From the NCBI RefSeq assembly GCF_021730305.1, contig NZ_CP032674.1, positions 2,403,001 through 2,467,000 on the forward strand: a stretch of 64,000 nt of DNA. The letters are read 5' to 3'. The stretch is from Xanthobacter sp. YC-JY1 (GTDB lineage Bacteria > Pseudomonadota > Alphaproteobacteria > Rhizobiales > Xanthobacteraceae). Below, piece after piece: positions 8,622 through 16,929 of the stretch; the first letter of the stretch is position 1, and each line of letters opens with the position of its first letter. The notes below the pieces were generated by a model. It was not told the origin of the DNA, did no database searches, and was given only the letters and a program-made list of their open reading frames with translations. Position numbers and translations under genes: made by a program.

Positions 8622-10130
8622 TCAGGCCGCCGCGGAATGCTCCATCTCGCCGCCATAGCGCCGGCGCAGGTGGGCCTTGAAGACCGAGGCATCGAGCGGA
8701 CGGCCGGTGGCGCGGGTGAGAAGCTCGTCCGTCTCCAGCAGAGAGGCCTGTCCGTGCACGTTCACGCGGAGCCACGCCAGCAGGGGCGCGAAATCGCCCT
8801 TGGCGATGCCGGGCAAAATGCCGGGATCGGCGCGGCAGGCGGCATCGAACAGCTGCGCGGCGGTCATCGCGCCCAGCGTGTAGGTGGGGAAATAGCCCCA
8901 GCCGCCGCCCGGCCAGTGGATGTCCTGGAGGCAGCCCAGCCGGTCGTCGGGCGGCGTCACGCCGAGCAGGGACTTCATGCCGTCTGCCCAGGCGCCGGGC
9001 AGGTCGGCGAGCTTCATCTCGCCGCCGATCAGCGCCTTTTCCAGCCGGTAGCGCAGGATGACGTGGGCGGGGTAGGTCACCTCGTCCGCATCCACCCGGA
9101 TGAAGCCGCGCTCCACCTTGGTGTAGAGCCGCCACAGGGCATCCGCCTCCCAGGCCGGGCCGGAGCCGTTGAAGGCGGCGCGCATGCGCGGGGCGGCGAA
9201 GGTTAGGAACTCCCGGCTGCGGCAGGCCTGCATTTCCATGAGCAGCGACTGGCTCTCATGAATGCTCATGGAGCGCGCCTGTCCCACCGGCTGGTGGATA
9301 TAGTCCTGCGGGCGGCCCTGCTCATAGAGCGCGTGGCCAGTCTCGTGCAGCACGCCCATGAGGGCGCGGGAGAAGTCGCTCTCGTCATAGCGGGTGGTGA
9401 TGCGTACGTCGTTGTCGGCACCGCCGCAGAAGGGATGGGCGGAGACGTCGAGGCGGCCGCGCTCGAAATCGAAGCCCACCGTCTTCATCAGCTCCAGCCC
9501 AAGCTGGCGCTGCGCCTCCACGGCGAAAGGGCCCTCCAGCGCGGGCGTCGCCGGCCGGCGGGCCTGGATCTCCAGCACTTCCTCGGTGAAGCCGGGCAGG
9601 AACTGGGCGAGGTCGTCGAACAGCGCATCGATGCGGGCCGAGCGGCCGCCGGGCTCGTAGCCGTTCAGGAGGGCATCATAGGGGGAGAGGCCGAGCTTCT
9701 CGCCCTTCACCCGGCCGATCTCGCGCTGGAGCCGCAGCACCTCCTCCAGATAGGGCAGGAGGGCCGGGAAGTCGGCATCCGCCCGCGCCTTGCGCCAGGC
9801 CATCTCGCAGCGGGACGAGGCGCGGCTGGAGGCTTCCACCAGATCGGCTGGGACGGCCGTGTCCACGGTGAAGCTGCGGGTGATCTCGCGCACATTGGCG
9901 CGCTCCCACGGGCCGAGGGCCTCGCTCTCGGACGCGGCGATCCAGTCGCCGATGCGAGGGTCGGTCGCCATGTTGTGGTGGAGCACGCGCAGCAAGGCGA
10001 GGCTCTCCGCGCGGGTCGAGGCGGCCCCCTTGGGCATCATGGTGTCGCTGTCCCACTGGAGGATGCCGATGCCGTTGGCGAGCGCCGCGGCACGGTCGAA
10101 ATGGGCTGCGAGGTCGGAATAGGCCGTCAT
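8622..10130 (-). CDS. Carboxypeptidase Taq family (M32) metallocarboxypeptidase
   Basis: This zinc metallocarboxypeptidase removes C-terminal residues from peptides and is probably cytoplasmic, since no signal peptide is seen. It is 502 residues, the normal M32 length. Family marks are the N-terminal LQWDSDTMMPKGA, the zinc-binding HExxH as HETGH (GVLHETGHALYEQG), the following IHESQSLLME supplying the third ligand, and HWPGGGWGYFPTYTLG near the C-terminus. The ATG at 10130 (MTAYSDLAAHFDRAAAL) matches the family N-terminus; the open frame upstream is repeat-rich intergenic DNA. Confidence 0.95.
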   Translation of the reverse strand: MTAYSDLAAHFDRAAALANGIGILQWDSDTMMPKGAASTRAESLALLRVLHHNMATDPRIGDWIAASESEALGPWERANVREITRSFTVDTAVPADLVEASSRASSRCEMAWRKARADADFPALLPYLEEVLRLQREIGRVKGEKLGLSPYDALLNGYEPGGRSARIDALFDDLAQFLPGFTEEVLEIQARRPATPALEGPFAVEAQRQLGLELMKTVGFDFERGRLDVSAHPFCGGADNDVRITTRYDESDFSRALMGVLHETGHALYEQGRPQDYIHQPVGQARSMSIHESQSLLMEMQACRSREFLTFAAPRMRAAFNGSGPAWEADALWRLYTKVERGFIRVDADEVTYPAHVILRYRLEKALIGGEMKLADLPGAWADGMKSLLGVTPPDDRLGCLQDIHWPGGGWGYFPTYTLGAMTAAQLFDAACRADPGILPGIAKGDFAPLLAWLRVNVHGQASLLETDELLTRATGRPLDASVFKAHLRRRYGGEMEHSAAA

Positions 10131-10240
10131 GGCGCGATCCTGTTGGCTCTGGGGCCGGGAAAAGGGCCAAGACGGTAGCCAAGCGGAGCCGGCAAGGAAA
10201 GGCCGGACGCTGCGCCCCCTTTGTCCGGGCAATCCTCCCA

Positions 10241-10359
10241 TCTCCCCTTGCGGGAGAGGGGCAGGGGGTGAGGGGATTCTCAGGTCGACGACCGCCCCCC
10301 GGATTATGTGGCGGCATACCCCTCCGCCCAGCCCCTCTCCCGCAAGGGGAAAGGGGGGC
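10241..10359. repeat. Inverted pair of dispersed GC-rich palindromic repeat (family A)
   Basis: Two units of one repeat face each other: CTCCCCTTGCGGGAGAGGGG at 10242-10261 with a tail GCAGGGGGTGAGGGG, and its reverse complement form at 10320-10359. Each unit carries its own short hairpin around CCTTGCGGG/CCCGCAAGG. A second inverted pair of the same family lies at 45285-45390. The rest of the 325-base gap between the carboxypeptidase and the haem monooxygenase shows no gene. Confidence 0.8.
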
Positions 10360-10455
10360 GCTCTCCTCCTGCCGCGGAACCGGCAAAAGAAACCCGGCGC
10401 GGACTTTTGGTCCGGCCGGGCTGGAGGTAACACCGTGGTTCGGGTCAGTGGGCCG

Positions 10456-10791
10456 TCAGGCCGCCTTCTCGCCGGGGGTGAGCGAGAGCACCGACTCAAA
10501 TCCTTCAAACTCCGGACCGCCGATATAGTTCACGCGGTTGGATGACGCACCCGCGTCGCGGTGGGCGAGGCGGAAGGCCTCGGACTTGGTCCAGGCCTCG
10601 AAATCGGCCTTCCCGGCCCAGACGGTGTGGGAGATGTAGAGGGTGTATTCCTCCTTCTCCGGCCCGCGGCACAGATCAAAGGCGACGAAGCCGGGCACGG
10701 CGGCAATGTAGGTGTCGCGCTCGCGCCAGACCCGCTCGAACTCGGCCTCGGACCCGTGCTTCACCTTGAACCTGTTGGTTGCAATGAACAT
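10456..10791 (-). CDS. hmuQ: Haem-degrading monooxygenase (HmuQ/IsdG-like, ABM domain)
   Basis: This 111-residue protein is a dimeric ferredoxin-like ABM-fold enzyme of the kind that opens the haem ring to release iron. The start MFIATNRFKVKHGSEAEFE is preceded by GGAG at good spacing. Features of the IsdG/HmuQ group are the N-terminal Asn (ATNRF), the Trp in FERVWRERD, and a His in the C-terminal half (RLAHRDAG) that could be the axial ligand. The gene begins 41 bases after the TonB receptor on the same strand, so the two probably form an operon. Position beside hmuTUV supports haem use rather than antibiotic biosynthesis. Confidence 0.8.
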   Translation of the reverse strand: MFIATNRFKVKHGSEAEFERVWRERDTYIAAVPGFVAFDLCRGPEKEEYTLYISHTVWAGKADFEAWTKSEAFRLAHRDAGASSNRVNYIGGPEFEGFESVLSLTPGEKAA

Positions 10792-10832
10792 TTCGACACT
10801 CCGTGTTGGCAATGGGATGGGCTGGTGGCCGC

Positions 10833-13040
10833 CTATTTCACCGGATAGGGCGTCGCCGCCGCGATGGTATCGGCGCCGATCTTGAACTTGAGGCCGGCCT
10901 TCGCGGTGATGCCGGCGCTCGGCAGGAACTGCTGATACTGAACGTACTGCTCGTTGAAGAGGTTCTCAACGGAGAGCTGGGCGAGCACGTTCGGATCCGG
11001 CTGGTAGCCGAGATAGACGTTCACGAGGTTGAAGCTCGGCGTCGGCTCGTAGGGGGAATCGGCCGGCAGGTCGGCCGCGGTCTTGGCGGCCACCCACTGC
11101 CAGCGCACCGAGACGGTGAGCTTGTTCTCGAAGAAGCGCGCACCCAGCGTGGTGGCGATGGTGTTGGGCATCACGTTGGCGAGGGGCTGGCCATTGTTCG
11201 TGTTTTCGCCCTCGGACACGGTGGCGTTGAAGCCTGCGAACCAGACGCCGGCGTCGTAATTGCTCTCGAACTCGAAGCCGCGCAGGCGGGCGTTGGCGAT
11301 GTTCTGGTACTGGTAGTTGGCATAGGTGCCGAACGGCGTCTTGTCGTAGCCCACCAGCTCGATGTAGTCCTCCACGTCGTTCTGGTAGACGTTGGCCTTG
11401 GCGCGGAACTTGTCGCCCTTGGTGAAGATGTCGTCGAACCGGAGGTTGAGGCCGATTTCCTTGTTCTTGCCGATTTCCGGCTTGAGATACGGGTTCGGCA
11501 CGAAGCAGAACACGCCGAAGCTGCCATCCGGGCAGAAGACGAGCGGGATGTTCGGCGGGTGCGCGCCGTTCACCAGCGTCTCGGTGACGGCGGGCGCGCG
11601 ATAGCCTTCCGCGAAGGTGCCGTAGAGCGTCACCCACTGCCACGGCGTCAGGCCCACCGTGATCTTGGGCGAGAGGTGGTCGCCGCTGGTGGAAACGCCG
11701 TCGCCGCTGAGATTGTAGGTGTCGTAGCGCAGCGCGCCGATGGCCTCGAACCAGGTGGAATAATTGGCCTTCCACTGGATGAAGGCGCCGCCCACGCCAC
11801 GCTCGCCGGACGGGTTGTAGCCGTCGCCGAACCCGTAATTGTCCACGTTGTCCACGTCATCGTGGAAATAGTCGCCACCGATGGTGATGGCGTTGCGGAT
11901 GTCGGCGAAGGTGAAGCGCGAGGTGTTGTTGAGGTCGAAGCCCAGGGTGTCGATGGTGAAATAGCGGGGATCGCCGACCGAGCCGGTGATGGAGCTGGGC
12001 GTGCCCGCCACCTTCAGCTGATCCTGCTTCACCCGGTTCCAGTAGATCTGGCTGCGCCAGTCGAAAATGTTGTCGTCCGGATTCGAGTAGTTCCAGCTCG
12101 CCGTCAGGGTCTGGTTGAGAACGGTGGTGCCGTATTGGGTGGAGCCGGTCGGAATCTCGTTGTTCACCAGCGCGGCGTTGTAGGTGGTGTAGTCGGCACT
12201 GTAGTTGATGCCGGTGATCTTCACCTCGTGATGGTCCGCCGGCCGGAAGGTCAGCTTGGCGACGCCGGTCCAGATGTCGGAGCCGGTGCCGGGCACCACG
12301 TTGCCGTCGCCGTCCGTATAGTCGCCCTGCGAGCGGTAGGTGCCGCCGAAGAACAGGTCGATGTTCGGGTTGACCTTCGCCGCCGCGAACAGGGCGCCGT
12401 ATCCCATCGGTCCGTTGGAGCCGAACTCCCCGGCGGATTCCACGCCCCAGGTCTGGCCGGGCTTGATGATGTCGTTGGCGTCCTTGGTGCGGAAGGTCAC
12501 CACGCCGCCGATGGCGCCGGAGCCGTAGATGTTGGCCACCGGGCCGCGCACCACGTCCACGTCCGCCAGAAGTCCGGGCTCCAGGAAGAAGGAGCCGGCG
12601 CCGGTGCCGTGGCCCAGCTGGGTGAAGTTCTGCCGCGCGCCGTCGATGAACACCGCGACGCGGCCGTAATCCTCCATGCCGCGAATGTTGATGGAGGCCT
12701 GCGTGGAATTGCCGTTCTGGATGACGGTGGTGCCCGGCATGCCGAAGAACACGTCCTGCGTGCGCGACGGCATCAGCTGTTCAAGATCGTCCGGCCGCAC
12801 CACGCTGATGGCGGCGAGCGCATCAATGGCGCGCTCTTCCGTGAGGCTGGCGGCGACCGTGATGGTGTCGAGGGAGATGGCCGTCGTGTCGTCGGTCGGG
12901 CCGGCATCCGGCGCGCTCTGGGCGCGTAGCGGCGTGGCCATCAGGACGGCACAGAGAGCCACGCCCGCGAGCAGCGCCTCTTTCCCGCGGCGATGTCCTT
13001 CGCCCTTGAACACGGCCATGCGCTGCGGTTCTCCCGCCAT
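10833..13040 (-). CDS. hmuR: TonB-dependent haem/haemoglobin receptor
   Basis: This outer-membrane receptor of 735 residues takes up haem using TonB energy. The ATG at 13040 is preceded by GGGGAGAA; a longer frame to 13241 lacks this site. A signal peptide ends about LRAQS. The plug domain follows, with a TonB-box-like DTITV and plug motifs GMEDYGRVAVFIDGARQNF and VRGPVANIYGSGAIGGVV, then a 22-strand-type barrel ending in a hydrophobic residue pattern. Haem-receptor hallmarks are EGYRAPAVTE (FRAP-box like), a nearby NGAHPP histidine, and PNPYLKPE (NPxL box). It lies divergent from hmuTUV. Confidence 0.93.
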   Translation of the reverse strand: MAGEPQRMAVFKGEGHRRGKEALLAGVALCAVLMATPLRAQSAPDAGPTDDTTAISLDTITVAASLTEERAIDALAAISVVRPDDLEQLMPSRTQDVFFGMPGTTVIQNGNSTQASINIRGMEDYGRVAVFIDGARQNFTQLGHGTGAGSFFLEPGLLADVDVVRGPVANIYGSGAIGGVVTFRTKDANDIIKPGQTWGVESAGEFGSNGPMGYGALFAAAKVNPNIDLFFGGTYRSQGDYTDGDGNVVPGTGSDIWTGVAKLTFRPADHHEVKITGINYSADYTTYNAALVNNEIPTGSTQYGTTVLNQTLTASWNYSNPDDNIFDWRSQIYWNRVKQDQLKVAGTPSSITGSVGDPRYFTIDTLGFDLNNTSRFTFADIRNAITIGGDYFHDDVDNVDNYGFGDGYNPSGERGVGGAFIQWKANYSTWFEAIGALRYDTYNLSGDGVSTSGDHLSPKITVGLTPWQWVTLYGTFAEGYRAPAVTETLVNGAHPPNIPLVFCPDGSFGVFCFVPNPYLKPEIGKNKEIGLNLRFDDIFTKGDKFRAKANVYQNDVEDYIELVGYDKTPFGTYANYQYQNIANARLRGFEFESNYDAGVWFAGFNATVSEGENTNNGQPLANVMPNTIATTLGARFFENKLTVSVRWQWVAAKTAADLPADSPYEPTPSFNLVNVYLGYQPDPNVLAQLSVENLFNEQYVQYQQFLPSAGITAKAGLKFKIGADTIAAATPYPVK

Positions 13041-13336
13041 GATCTTCTCCCCGGCTGATGTTCGGAGGCTGGCTGGCGTCGATCCGGAAGCCGGGGACGT
13101 GGCGGGCCGCAGGCGTGTTGCCTGAGCAGGCGTCTTGCCTGACACGATTTGGCTACCGTTGCGCCACGGGAGCGTCAAGAAGAATACATCCAACTTGCCA
13201 ATGAACTGAAATAACGTCAGATACTGTTGCGTGTCCGGCACGTAAAGATGTGCTCGATTGACATTGGAATAAATAAAATAAAGGCGAATCGTCCTCGTGA
13301 AGACTCGCCATCCGAAAATGGAGTTGCTCTGATTCC
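13041..13336. promoter_or_regulatory. Divergent haem-uptake promoter region
   Basis: This 296-base gap separates hmuR (minus) from hmuT (plus) and is strikingly A/T-rich around 13200-13290 for this genome. A TTGACA hexamer lies at 13258-13263 on the plus strand, but no convincing -10 is at 17 bases. I looked for an Irr-type ICE box or a RirA-type IRO box and found no clear match. Iron or haem control is expected from context only. Confidence 0.5.
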
Positions 13337-14299
13337 ATGTTGTTCAGGCCTCAGAAAGCGATCCACGCGTGCCGCGTTGCAGCGCGTCTTGCCGTCCTTG
13401 GTGCGGTCGTCGCCGTCCTTGTTGGCATCACCAGCTTGGCGCCACGCGGCGCGGCGGCCCAGCCGCAGGGGGCAGCGCAGCCGCGCGTCGTCGCCATCGG
13501 CGGCGCGGTGACCGAGATCCTGTTCGCCCTCGGCCTCGGCGATCGCGTGGTGGCGGTGGACCAGACCAGCCGCTATCCGGCCGCCGCCCGCCGCCTGCCG
13601 GATGTGGGCTATGCGCGCGCATTGTCGCCGGAGGGCGTGCTCTCGGTGGGGCCGACGCTGATCCTCGCCATGGAAGGCGCCGGGCCGCCCTCCACCATGG
13701 AGGTGCTGAAGCAGGCCTCGGTGCCGGTCGTCGTCATCCCGGACGGGCACGACAGGGAGGCCGTGCTGCGCAAGATCGCGGCGGTGGCCAAGGCGGTGGG
13801 CGCGGAGGAAAAGGGCAGGGCGCTCGCAGCCGAGGTGTCTGACGATTTCGCCGCGCTCGATGCCATGGTGAAGGCGCTGCCGGAGCGGCCGCGCGCGGTG
13901 TTCGTGCTCTCCGCCTCGGGCGGGGCGGCGGTGGTGGGTGGCTCGGACACCAGCGCCGATGCCATCCTGAAGCTCGCCGGCCTCACCAATGCCATGGCGC
14001 AGATCAAGGGCTTCAAGCCGGCGCTGGACGAGGCCGCCATGTCGGCGGAGCCGGAGGCGGTGGTGGTGATGCGCGGCGGCGGGCAGGTGCTCGACGCCGC
14101 CACCGTCTTCGCGCTGCCCGCCTTCGCCGGAACACCGGCCGCGCGGGACGAGCGCCTGGTGGCGCTGCCCGGCTCCTATCTGCTCGGCTTCGGCCCCCGC
14201 ACGCCGCGCGCGGCGCGCGATCTCGCGGCGGCGCTGCATCCGGGTGCGAAGCTGCCCGAGCTGCCGGCCCGGCCCTGGAGCGCGGAGCCGGACCAATGA
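13337..14299 (+). CDS. hmuT: Haemin ABC transporter, periplasmic binding protein
   Basis: This 320-residue periplasmic protein binds haem delivered by the outer-membrane receptor and hands it to HmuUV. A signal peptide (about residues 1-41, ending near AAAQPQ) precedes a class III binding-protein fold: RVVAIGGAVTEILFALGLGDRVVAVDQTS is split here as RVVAIGGAVTEILFALG and DRVVAVDQTSRYP. The haem-liganding Tyr of HmuT/PhuT proteins is plausibly in SRYPAAARRLPDVGYARALS. The gene's last bases overlap hmuU as ATGA. It is the first gene of a three-gene operon. Confidence 0.93.
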   Translation: MLFRPQKAIHACRVAARLAVLGAVVAVLVGITSLAPRGAAAQPQGAAQPRVVAIGGAVTEILFALGLGDRVVAVDQTSRYPAAARRLPDVGYARALSPEGVLSVGPTLILAMEGAGPPSTMEVLKQASVPVVVIPDGHDREAVLRKIAAVAKAVGAEEKGRALAAEVSDDFAALDAMVKALPERPRAVFVLSASGGAAVVGGSDTSADAILKLAGLTNAMAQIKGFKPALDEAAMSAEPEAVVVMRGGGQVLDAATVFALPAFAGTPAARDERLVALPGSYLLGFGPRTPRAARDLAAALHPGAKLPELPARPWSAEPDQ

Positions 14300-15381
14300 G
14301 CATGGAAGGCGTTGCCATGGCCACGGCGGAGGCGGGAACGCGGGGGCGTCCGGTGACGGCGGGGCTGACCCTGTTCGCGGTGCTGGCGGTCGCGGCCTTT
14401 GTGGGCGCGCTCGCCATCGGCCCGTTCACCATCGCCCCCGGCCGGGTGTTCGCCGTGCTGTGGGACTGGATCACCGGCGCGCAACCGGCCGGGTCATTGC
14501 GCGAGCGCATCGTGGTGCTGGATGTGCGCCTGCCCCGCGCCATCGTCGGTGCGCTGGCCGGGTCCGGCATGGCCGTGGCGGGGGCGCTGATGCAGGGCGT
14601 GTTCCGCAATCCGCTCGCCGATCCCAGCCTCGTCGGCGTGGCGCCGGGGGCGGCGCTGGCGGCAGTGGCGTTCGTCGTGTTCGGCGCGCCGCTCCTCGCT
14701 TTGTTGCCCCCGCCGCTGCAGGTGGTGGGGCTACCGCTCGCTGCCTTCGCGGGAGGGCTGGTGACCACCCTCGTCATCGCGCGGCTCGCGGAGCACGACG
14801 GGCGCACCTCCGTGGCGACGCTCCTCTTCGCCGGCCTGGCCCTCGGCGCGCTGGCCAGCGCTGGCACGGGGGTGATGGTGTTCCTCGCCTCCGAACAGCA
14901 GACGCGGGATTTCCTGTTCTGGACCCTCGGCAGCCTCGGCGGCGCCACCTGGATGAAGGCGGCGCTGGCCGCGCCCTTCGTGCTGGGCCTTCTCGCCATC
15001 GCCGCCGGTCTCGCCCGCGGGCTCGATGCGCTGGCGCTGGGGGAGGCGGAGGCGTTTCACGCCGGCGTCTCGGTGGAGCGGCTGAAGCGCACCGCCGTCG
15101 TCGCCGTCGCGGCGGGGGTGGGGGCGGCCGTGGCGGCTACGGGTGTCGTCGGTTTCGTCGGGCTGGTGGTGCCGCATCTCGCGCGGCTGGTGATCGGCCC
15201 GTCCCACCGCGCGCTGGTGCCGGCCTCGGCGCTGCTGGGGGCGGCGGTGCTGCTCGGCGCCGATATTCTCGCCCGCATGATCGCCGCTCCGGCCGAACTG
15301 CCGCTGGGGGTCGTCACCGCTTTGGTCGGCGCGCCCTTCTTCCTGTGGCTGCTGCTGAAGCGCCGGGCGTTCGTGGGGTGA
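14296..15381 (+). CDS. hmuU: Haemin ABC transporter permease (FecCD family)
   Basis: This 361-residue inner-membrane permease works as a dimer with HmuV to import haem. It has about ten hydrophobic segments and FecCD-family signatures: VRLPRAIVGALAGSGMAVAG, then QGVFRNPLADPSLVGVAPGAALAA, split by one loop. GFVGLVVPHLARLVIGPSHR is the coupling region, followed by LPLGVVTALVGAPFFLWLL. The start overlaps hmuT by four bases (ATGA). The protein is longer than some FecCD permeases at the N-terminus, where a second ATG (MATAEAGTRG) is possible. Confidence 0.94.
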   Translation: MSMEGVAMATAEAGTRGRPVTAGLTLFAVLAVAAFVGALAIGPFTIAPGRVFAVLWDWITGAQPAGSLRERIVVLDVRLPRAIVGALAGSGMAVAGALMQGVFRNPLADPSLVGVAPGAALAAVAFVVFGAPLLALLPPPLQVVGLPLAAFAGGLVTTLVIARLAEHDGRTSVATLLFAGLALGALASAGTGVMVFLASEQQTRDFLFWTLGSLGGATWMKAALAAPFVLGLLAIAAGLARGLDALALGEAEAFHAGVSVERLKRTAVVAVAAGVGAAVAATGVVGFVGLVVPHLARLVIGPSHRALVPASALLGAAVLLGADILARMIAAPAELPLGVVTALVGAPFFLWLLLKRRAFVG

Positions 15382-15383
15382 GC

Positions 15384-16160
15384 ATGTATCGCGCAGAGAA
15401 CGTCACCGTCACCGCCTCCGGCCGCCGCCTCGTGGATGGCGCGAGCATCACCGTGCGGCCGGGGCGCGTCACAGTGCTGGTGGGGCCGAACGGCGCCGGC
15501 AAGTCGACCCTGCTCAAGGCCATGTCGGGCGAGCACCGGCTCGCCACCGGGCGGGTGACGCTGGACGGCGTTTCCATCCATGACATGCGGCCGTTGGAGC
15601 TGGCGCGGCGCCGGGCGGTGCTGCCGCAGGCGGCGGAAGTGGCCTTTCCGTTCACCGCCGCCGAGGTCATCACCGCCGGCCTCATGACCGGGGAGGGGCA
15701 TGATCGCGCCCGCATCCTGCGCCTGCTGGCGCGGGTCGATCTGCCCGGCTTCGCCGACCGGCGCTATGACAGCCTGTCGGGCGGCGAGCGGCAGCGGGTG
15801 CAGCTCGCCCGAATCCTCGCTCAGCTGGACGCGGGGAAGCCCGATGTGCCGGGCTACCTCTTCCTGGACGAACCCACCGCCAGCCTCGACCTCGCCCACC
15901 AGCTCACCGTGCTGAACATCGCCCGCGCCCATGCGGATGCAGGCGGGGGCGTGCTGGCGGTGCTGCACGACCTCAACCTCGCCGCCATGGTGGCCGACGA
16001 GATCGTTGTGCTGGCGGGAGGGCGGGTCCGCGCGGCGGGTCCGGTGGCGGAGGTGCTGACCGAGCCGGTGCTGGCGGACGCCTTCGGCATCCGCCTGCGA
16101 ATCGGGGTGGCCTCGCCCGGCCCCTTCATCCTGCCGCAGAACGTGCAGGCGGCGCAGTAG
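15384..16160 (+). CDS. hmuV: Haemin ABC transporter ATP-binding protein
   Basis: This 258-residue ATPase powers HmuTU haem import. It contains Walker A (GPNGAGKST), Q-loop VLPQAAEVAFPF, signature LSGGERQRVQLARIL, Walker B YLFLDEPTASLD and switch VLHDLNLAA. The insertion AQLDAGKPDVPG before Walker B is typical of HmuV. The ATG lies three bases after the hmuU stop; a GTG at 15378, overlapping that stop, is an alternative start. Last gene of hmuTUV, convergent with bcp. Confidence 0.95.
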   Translation: MYRAENVTVTASGRRLVDGASITVRPGRVTVLVGPNGAGKSTLLKAMSGEHRLATGRVTLDGVSIHDMRPLELARRRAVLPQAAEVAFPFTAAEVITAGLMTGEGHDRARILRLLARVDLPGFADRRYDSLSGGERQRVQLARILAQLDAGKPDVPGYLFLDEPTASLDLAHQLTVLNIARAHADAGGGVLAVLHDLNLAAMVADEIVVLAGGRVRAAGPVAEVLTEPVLADAFGIRLRIGVASPGPFILPQNVQAAQ

Positions 16161-16196
16161 GGTCAGGCCCGGCGGGCTCCTTGCTCAGAGCGGGGC

Positions 16197-16670
16197 TCAG
16201 CCCAGCTCTTGAGCGGCCTTCAGGACATCGGCGGCGTGGCCGTCCACCTTCACCTTGGGCCAGGTCTTCGCCACCTTGCCGTCGCGGCCGATGAGGATCG
16301 TGGCGCGCTCGATGCCCATGTACTTGCGCCCGTACATGCTTTTTTCCACCCACACGCCATAGGCCTCGAGCATGGCCTTGTCGGGGTCGGAGCCCAGCGC
16401 GAAGCCCAGGCTGTACTTGTCGCGGAACTTGTCCTGCGCCTTCACCTGGTCGGCGGAGACGCCGAGGATGTCGGTGTCGACCGCGGCGAACTCCGCCTTC
16501 AGGCCGTTGAAGGCAATGGCTTCCTTGGTGCAGCCGGGCGTGTCAGCCTTGGGGTAGAAATAGACCACCAGCTTGCGGCCCTTGAAATCCTTCAAAGAAA
16601 CGGTACCGCCCCCATCACGGGTGAGCGAGAAAGCAGGCGCCTTGGCGCCAACCTCCGGGAAACTGGACAT
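16197..16670 (-). CDS. bcp: Thioredoxin-dependent thiol peroxidase (Bcp/PrxQ type)
   Basis: This 157-residue cytoplasmic peroxiredoxin reduces hydroperoxides. The peroxidatic cysteine lies in YPKADTPGCTKEA at about residue 47. It is the only cysteine in the protein: the position five residues on, often the resolving Cys in Bcp (CxxxxC), is Ala here, so it should work as a 1-Cys enzyme needing an external thiol. The start ATG (MSSFPEVG) is preceded by GGAAGGCGGA. It is divergent from the AsmA-like gene. Confidence 0.94.
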   Translation of the reverse strand: MSSFPEVGAKAPAFSLTRDGGGTVSLKDFKGRKLVVYFYPKADTPGCTKEAIAFNGLKAEFAAVDTDILGVSADQVKAQDKFRDKYSLGFALGSDPDKAMLEAYGVWVEKSMYGRKYMGIERATILIGRDGKVAKTWPKVKVDGHAADVLKAAQELG

Positions 16671-16929
16671 TCCGCCTTCCTTTCGACGTGTTCGGCGCCA
16701 TACGGGGCTGCTCAAATGCAAGCCCACAAGATGGCCGCCTTCTTGGGCCAGATGGTATCATCGAGGGAGTTGATCCACCTCATCTTTACGAGACGAGAGC
16801 AGGTTAGGGTCATTTCTTGCGGGCCGGATGCGAATCGAAGCGCACTCCGGAGGGCACCGCGGGACCATCACCGGGTTGCGGACGAACGGCCGGGAACGGC
16901 CGAAGCGGTAGAGGGAAGGTCCAGACGGA

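Noticed and set aside
10803-12929. A 708-codon plus-strand open frame opposite the TonB receptor
   Set aside because: Composition-driven antisense frame; the receptor on the minus strand has plug, barrel and FRAP/NPxL motifs.
13041-13336. Irr (ICE) or RirA (IRO) iron-regulatory box before the haem genes
   Set aside because: Candidate TGA/TCA pairs have the wrong spacing (7 or 12, not 9), and no TTTAGAA-type inverted repeat is present.
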